The translations under genes and the position numbers were made by a program. A stretch of DNA of 38,998 bases, taken from NCBI GenBank assembly GCA_016927905.1, contig JAFGLW010000005.1:1-38998 (forward strand), in the 5' to 3' direction. Every line of letters starts with the position of its first letter. Within the stretch, counting starts at the first letter, position 1. Below are positions 35,697-38,998 of the stretch, in pieces. Source of the DNA: a candidate division CSSED10-310 bacterium (GTDB taxonomy: Bacteria > CSSED10-310 > JAFGJC01). The notes beneath the pieces were generated by a model that saw only the letters and a program-made list of their open reading frames with translations, was not told where the DNA came from and ran no database searches.

Positions 35697-37541
35697 GTGA
35701 ACGAAGAGCTGAATAAAGGCACGATCGGGAATCTGCCGACGGATGGGGAACACTTAATTCTATCGGGTCGGTACCTAATCGTCCGGAAGCTGGGCGAAGG
35801 AGGCATGGGGGCGGTTTACCTTGCGGAGGATACCCGGTTGGACAACCATCCGGTGGCAGTCAAAAGCCTGCCCCTGATCCTGGCCGGGAATCCCCGTGCC
35901 CTGAAGCAGTTGAAACAGGAAGCCAAGATGGCGATCCGCCTGTCCCATTCCCACATCGCCACCCTTCGATCGTTCGAGGAATCCCTGCAGGGACCGTTTC
36001 TGGTGATGGATTACATCCCGGGAAAGACCCTGGAGGATGTTCTCAATGAAAAGGGAACATTGACCGTGGATGAGGTCCGGAAACTCTTTCGGCCGATCGC
36101 AGACGCACTGGATTACGCGCATTCCAAAGGTGTGATCCACCGGGACATCAAGCCGTCCAATATATTGATCCATGATAATGGAGAGCCATTCATCTCGGAT
36201 TTCGGTATTGCTCGGGAGATGAAGGAGTCCATGACCCGGATGACGGGAAAGGACACGTCCGGGACGCTGCCCTACATGTCCCCGGAACAGGTGAACGGCG
36301 AATTGCCCAAAAGGGAACAGGATATATACAGCCTGGCGGCGACGATGTATGAGTGCCTGACCGGCGAACCGCCGTTCTGCCGGGGTGACATCTATCATCA
36401 GATCCTGAGCAAACCCGCTGACATTTCGCGGGTGCCGGAGGATTTCCGGGAAGCGCTGATGAAAGGGTTGAGCAAGGACCCGGCGGACCGACTTAAAACT
36501 TGTATAAGCCTTTTTGATATTGAAAAACAATATAAACAAATGGAAATGCGAAAAATTCCAAATGACCATTCAAGATCTAAATCACAGAATAAAAAACATC
36601 ATTTTCTAAATGGCACATTAGACGAAACAATTAAGCGCAGCCCTGGCGATGTTTGGACTGAAAAATACAGCGGTATTGAATTAATATGGGTTCCTTCAGG
36701 AATGTTTAAGATGGGATCCGGTGGACGTGGTGCATATAAGTTTGAAAAGCCTGTCCATGAGGTAAAGATTTCAGAAGGATTTTGGATAGGTAAATATCCT
36801 ATTACACAAGAACAATATGAAAAAATTATGGGAGAAAATCCCAGTTTGGATAAAGGACTTAATAATCCTGTAGAAGGTCTTGAATGGAATAATGCAATAG
36901 AATTTTGTGAACTATTAACAAAAAAAACAGGAATGCATTTTAGCCTTCCAACTGAGGCACAATGGGAATTTGCAGCCAGAGGTGGACCATTAACAAAAGG
37001 ATTTCGTTTCCCGGGATCAGACAATATTGATGAAGTGGGTTGGTATATAGAAAATAGTGGCAGTTCACAACCGGTAGGCATGAAAAAGCCAAATGAACTG
37101 GGGATTCATGATATGGCTGGCAATGTTTATGAATATTGCCAAGACTGGTGGGATCCCGACTTTTACAATAAAAGCCCCATATTAGATCCAAAAGGTCCCG
37201 ATAGTGGAACTAAACATGTCTTTCGCGGTGGTTGCTTTAATAGTATCTCAAAATTATGCAGACCCACTTATCGCAGTTGTTTTGATGATGAGGGACTTAT
37301 CGGATTCAGGATTGTTTTGAATGAGTTATCAGGAAGGGAACCTAATAGAAAACTTTCTTCCGATATTGCAAATACTATTAAGCATGAGAGTCAAGAATCA
37401 AATCAATTGGCATCGAACATATATACAACAAAACGATCTTTAGGTGACATAGTTAATAGTATTATTGCAGCAATTGGTTGTATGATGATAATATTGATGA
37501 TTATCGCTGGAATAATTGAGTTTATTGATAAGATTTTTTGA
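35697..37541 (+). CDS. Ser/Thr protein kinase fused to an FGE-sulfatase (SUMF1/C-type lectin-fold) domain
   Basis: This is a 614-residue membrane-anchored Hanks-type kinase. The kinase domain (about 25-275) has the glycine loop GEGGMGAVYLAED, Lys56, the catalytic HRDIKPSN (Asp150), DFG (168-170) and GTLPYMSPEQ. The FGE-fold domain (about 325-555) has WVPSGMFKMGS, LPTEAQWEFAARGG, HDMAGNVYEYCQDWW and RGGCFNS...GFRIV. The paired catalytic cysteines of true formylglycine-generating enzyme are not arranged as expected, so binding rather than sulfatase activation is likely. A hydrophobic segment at about 587-606 is the only membrane span. The start is GTG with GAGGGG about 8 bases before it. Base composition falls sharply at about 36495, the kinase/FGE boundary, and stays AT-rich to the end. 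Confidence 0.9.
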   Translation: MNEELNKGTIGNLPTDGEHLILSGRYLIVRKLGEGGMGAVYLAEDTRLDNHPVAVKSLPLILAGNPRALKQLKQEAKMAIRLSHSHIATLRSFEESLQGPFLVMDYIPGKTLEDVLNEKGTLTVDEVRKLFRPIADALDYAHSKGVIHRDIKPSNILIHDNGEPFISDFGIAREMKESMTRMTGKDTSGTLPYMSPEQVNGELPKREQDIYSLAATMYECLTGEPPFCRGDIYHQILSKPADISRVPEDFREALMKGLSKDPADRLKTCISLFDIEKQYKQMEMRKIPNDHSRSKSQNKKHHFLNGTLDETIKRSPGDVWTEKYSGIELIWVPSGMFKMGSGGRGAYKFEKPVHEVKISEGFWIGKYPITQEQYEKIMGENPSLDKGLNNPVEGLEWNNAIEFCELLTKKTGMHFSLPTEAQWEFAARGGPLTKGFRFPGSDNIDEVGWYIENSGSSQPVGMKKPNELGIHDMAGNVYEYCQDWWDPDFYNKSPILDPKGPDSGTKHVFRGGCFNSISKLCRPTYRSCFDDEGLIGFRIVLNELSGREPNRKLSSDIANTIKHESQESNQLASNIYTTKRSLGDIVNSIIAAIGCMMIILMIIAGIIEFIDKIF

Positions 37542-37586
37542 TTTATACTATTATAGTGGTGATTTTTAGCAAGTCTATTTGGTTTA

Positions 37587-37603
37587 AATGCAAGATTTGC
37601 ATT
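37587..37603 (+). terminator. Weak hairpin downstream of the kinase gene
   Basis: AATGCAA-GAT-TTGCATT is a perfect 7-bp stem with a 3-base loop, followed by AATTTTCC. It is AT-rich and has no long T-run, so termination is uncertain. It lies in an AT-rich gap of 203 bases that shares the composition of the FGE half of the kinase gene. Confidence 0.3.
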
Positions 37604-37680
37604 AATTTTCCAGGTCGGCAGTTTTAGTATTCAGAAGAATAAAATGGAAGCATACTGCACTTCATTTTCAGACTGAAGTA

Positions 37681-37709
37681 TTGGTTTATCGCTGCCCGAA
37701 CTGTATAGT
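37681..37709 (+). promoter_or_regulatory. Candidate sigma-70 promoter of the CsgG-like/FGE gene
   Basis: TTGGTT (37681-37686) and TATAGT (37704-37709) are 17 bases apart. The -10 matches five of six and the -35 three of six. The predicted start near 37716 gives a leader of about 29 bases containing GGGAGCG before ATG 37745. Confidence 0.4.
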
Positions 37710-37744
37710 AACCGGGAACATGTCGCACATTGGGAGCGACCGGA

Positions 37745-38998
37745 ATGAATAAATGTATTGGAATTTCGGTTCTATTCATGTGGATCGTGAGTATTGCATC
37801 CGGTATATCCGCAGGTGATCTGGACCGGAACCTGGCGGTTCTGAATTTCAAGGCGCAAAATACCGGCGCAACGGATGCCGTAATCGTTTCCGACCAGATC
37901 CGGAGCGGGTTCGTAAGTCGAACCAACCTCGTCATCGTCGACCGCGTTCGGATGGATGCCATCCTGAAAGAACAATCCGTCCAGTTGCATGACTGCACCG
38001 AATCTTCCTGCGCCGTCCGGGCTGGTGAATTGCTGAATGTTCGCTGGATCGTCATGGGTTCGTTCTCGAAATTCGGGAAACGATTCCTTGTCAATGCGGA
38101 ACTGGTGGACGTGGAATCCGGCAGAATCGCTCGGTCCTGCAACCGGAAAACGGACAGTCAGGAGGACCTTTTGATCGAAATCCCCGGAATCGTCCTCGAA
38201 CTGACACCCCCCGGAGCGGAGACCACCGGGCAGCCTCCAGAAACCCGGTCAAAGACGATTCCGCCGGTGCAGCCCTCCGGCAGCCGGTCACCCGATTCCG
38301 TGCCGTTGCCGGTCGTGCGGACGGGAGGCGAACCCCCGACGGTGACGTTCCTGGAGACGCCGAAGGGAAGCATGAGTTTCCGGGACGCGAAGAACGTGAC
38401 ATTCCGGTTCCGGGGATCCGATGACCGCTGCATCGAGGGGTATCGGTACCGGCTGGATGATCAGGCTGTGCAGGAGACGAAACGGAGCGAGGTTGCGATT
38501 GAAAGCGTGGGTCTGGGCAGTCACACGTTCCAGGTGCAGGCCGTTGACTGTGACGGGAACGATTCCGATCCGATCCGGTATCAGTTTCAGGTGAAGAACC
38601 TGCCGCCGACGGTGGAGATATCGGAACCCGGGGACGGTGGAACCGCTTCGGGAAAGAAGCTGAAGGTTGTCGTGGCGGGGACGGACCCGGAGGGAGAAGC
38701 CCTGAAATATCGATGTGCCGTGAACTGCCCTGAGAATTATATTGAACAGGCATCGGGCACCTTCGAATTCGAGGTGGCGGACGGATCCCTGATGATCTAT
38801 GCACAGGCATTGGACGGATCCGGGAGCGAGTCCGACTGGGTGACCCGGAAGTCGGAGTTCCGGTATCGTTCCGAGTCGCATGGAGACATCGAGTCAATCG
38901 ACCTGGGCGGTGGGATCAGGATGGAGATGGTGTATATCCAGCCGGGAAATTTTCAGATGGGGTCGAAGGATGGTGATGATGACGAGAAGCCGGTGCAC
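37745..38998 (+). CDS. Exported CsgG/TolB-like, Ig-like and FGE-fold protein (3' end missing)
   Basis: The frame is open from ATG 37745 to the window end (418 codons). A signal peptide (core CIGISVLFMWIVSIASGIS, cleavage near SAG) is followed at about 28-155 by a CsgG-like module. It starts LAVLNFKAQNTGA and includes DRVRMDAILKEQ, a C-x-x-SSC pair, VRWIVMGSFSKFGK and NAELVDVESGRI. A Pro-rich linker (about 155-195) leads to two Ig-like domains: one around FRFRGSDDRCIEGYRYRLDD, the other beginning PPTVEISEPGDGG with the TDPEGEALKYRC strand. From about 392 an FGE-fold domain begins (MEMVYIQPGNFQMGSKDGD) and is cut off. CsgG-like domains of this kind occur in periplasmic or outer-membrane lipoproteins; no lipobox is obvious here. 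It lies downstream of another FGE-domain gene, the kinase. Confidence 0.85.
   Translation, partial: MNKCIGISVLFMWIVSIASGISAGDLDRNLAVLNFKAQNTGATDAVIVSDQIRSGFVSRTNLVIVDRVRMDAILKEQSVQLHDCTESSCAVRAGELLNVRWIVMGSFSKFGKRFLVNAELVDVESGRIARSCNRKTDSQEDLLIEIPGIVLELTPPGAETTGQPPETRSKTIPPVQPSGSRSPDSVPLPVVRTGGEPPTVTFLETPKGSMSFRDAKNVTFRFRGSDDRCIEGYRYRLDDQAVQETKRSEVAIESVGLGSHTFQVQAVDCDGNDSDPIRYQFQVKNLPPTVEISEPGDGGTASGKKLKVVVAGTDPEGEALKYRCAVNCPENYIEQASGTFEFEVADGSLMIYAQALDGSGSESDWVTRKSEFRYRSESHGDIESIDLGGGIRMEMVYIQPGNFQMGSKDGDDDEKPVH

Noticed and set aside
35528..35716. Small forward frame of 62 codons before the kinase
   Set aside because: It starts inside the palindromic element, has no ribosome site, and overlaps the kinase start without homology.
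37200..37330. Variable region of a diversity-generating retroelement in the FGE domain
   Set aside because: The fold and the RGG...GFR ending are typical of DGR targets, but there is no reverse transcriptase and no near-identical template repeat in the window, and the codons are not enriched in AAY. Not supported.
38091..38897. 268-codon reverse-strand frame at the right edge
   Set aside because: Arg/Pro/Ser-rich antisense translation of the CsgG/Ig/FGE gene, whose forward frame is open throughout and has domain motifs.

Overview
The window reads as chromosomal DNA of a Gram-negative bacterium that I cannot place to phylum. The grounds are a complete MreBCD/PBP2/RodA elongation cluster, an MscS channel, an ECF sigma/anti-sigma/HtrA-like envelope operon, several proteins with signal peptides, and a CsgG-like exported protein. 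Most of it is moderately GC-rich with strong use of CGG (Arg) and GGA (Gly) codons, so CCGG-type words are very frequent. Large multidomain exported proteins with Thr-Pro linkers, a gingipain-type (C25) peptidase and FGE-fold proteins suggest an uncultured lineage with a complex envelope. That placement is inference only.

Layout. 1-3140: the tail of a SAM methyltransferase with a faint attC-like sequence behind it, then an MscS channel and an SLC13/RCK transporter. 3238-7553: a reverse-strand site-2 protease, then a forward thiC-thiD-amrS run with tight overlaps behind a good sigma-70 promoter; the AmrS-like radical SAM enzyme carries a Tat-like leader. 7699-10311: a large exported double beta-helix protein. 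10326-13067 (reverse): ECF sigma factor, zinc-binding anti-sigma factor and a two-PDZ HtrA homologue that has lost its catalytic His and Asp. 13169-22496 (reverse): mreB-mreC-mreD-mrdA-rodA, a fused radical SAM/DUF2344 protein and rng, mostly overlapping or abutting. 22675-26163 (reverse): an NtrC-type sigma-54 activator and its cognate membrane histidine kinase. 26324-29094: a protein of unknown function, convergent with a polytopic membrane protein that may be a GT-C enzyme. 29243-35481: a set of exported proteins (C25 peptidase, a short propeller, a longer propeller) on the forward strand. 35697-38998: a Ser/Thr kinase fused to an FGE-fold domain, then a CsgG-like/Ig/FGE protein cut by the window end.

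How the parts may work together. The most distinctive content is the exported set. Three proteins (the beta-helix, the C25 peptidase and the long propeller) share a domain of about 115 residues that I do not recognise. A second, nearly identical DNA copy of the C25 version sits at 35205-35471, with an exact 93-bp in-frame deletion between 7-bp repeats. The C25 gene has a near-consensus sigma-54 promoter, and a sigma-54 activator/kinase pair lies 3-6 kb away, so regulation of secreted proteins by that pair is a testable idea. The kinase-FGE gene is a visible mosaic: a GC-rich kinase half joined at the domain boundary to a strongly AT-rich FGE half, next to a second FGE-domain protein.
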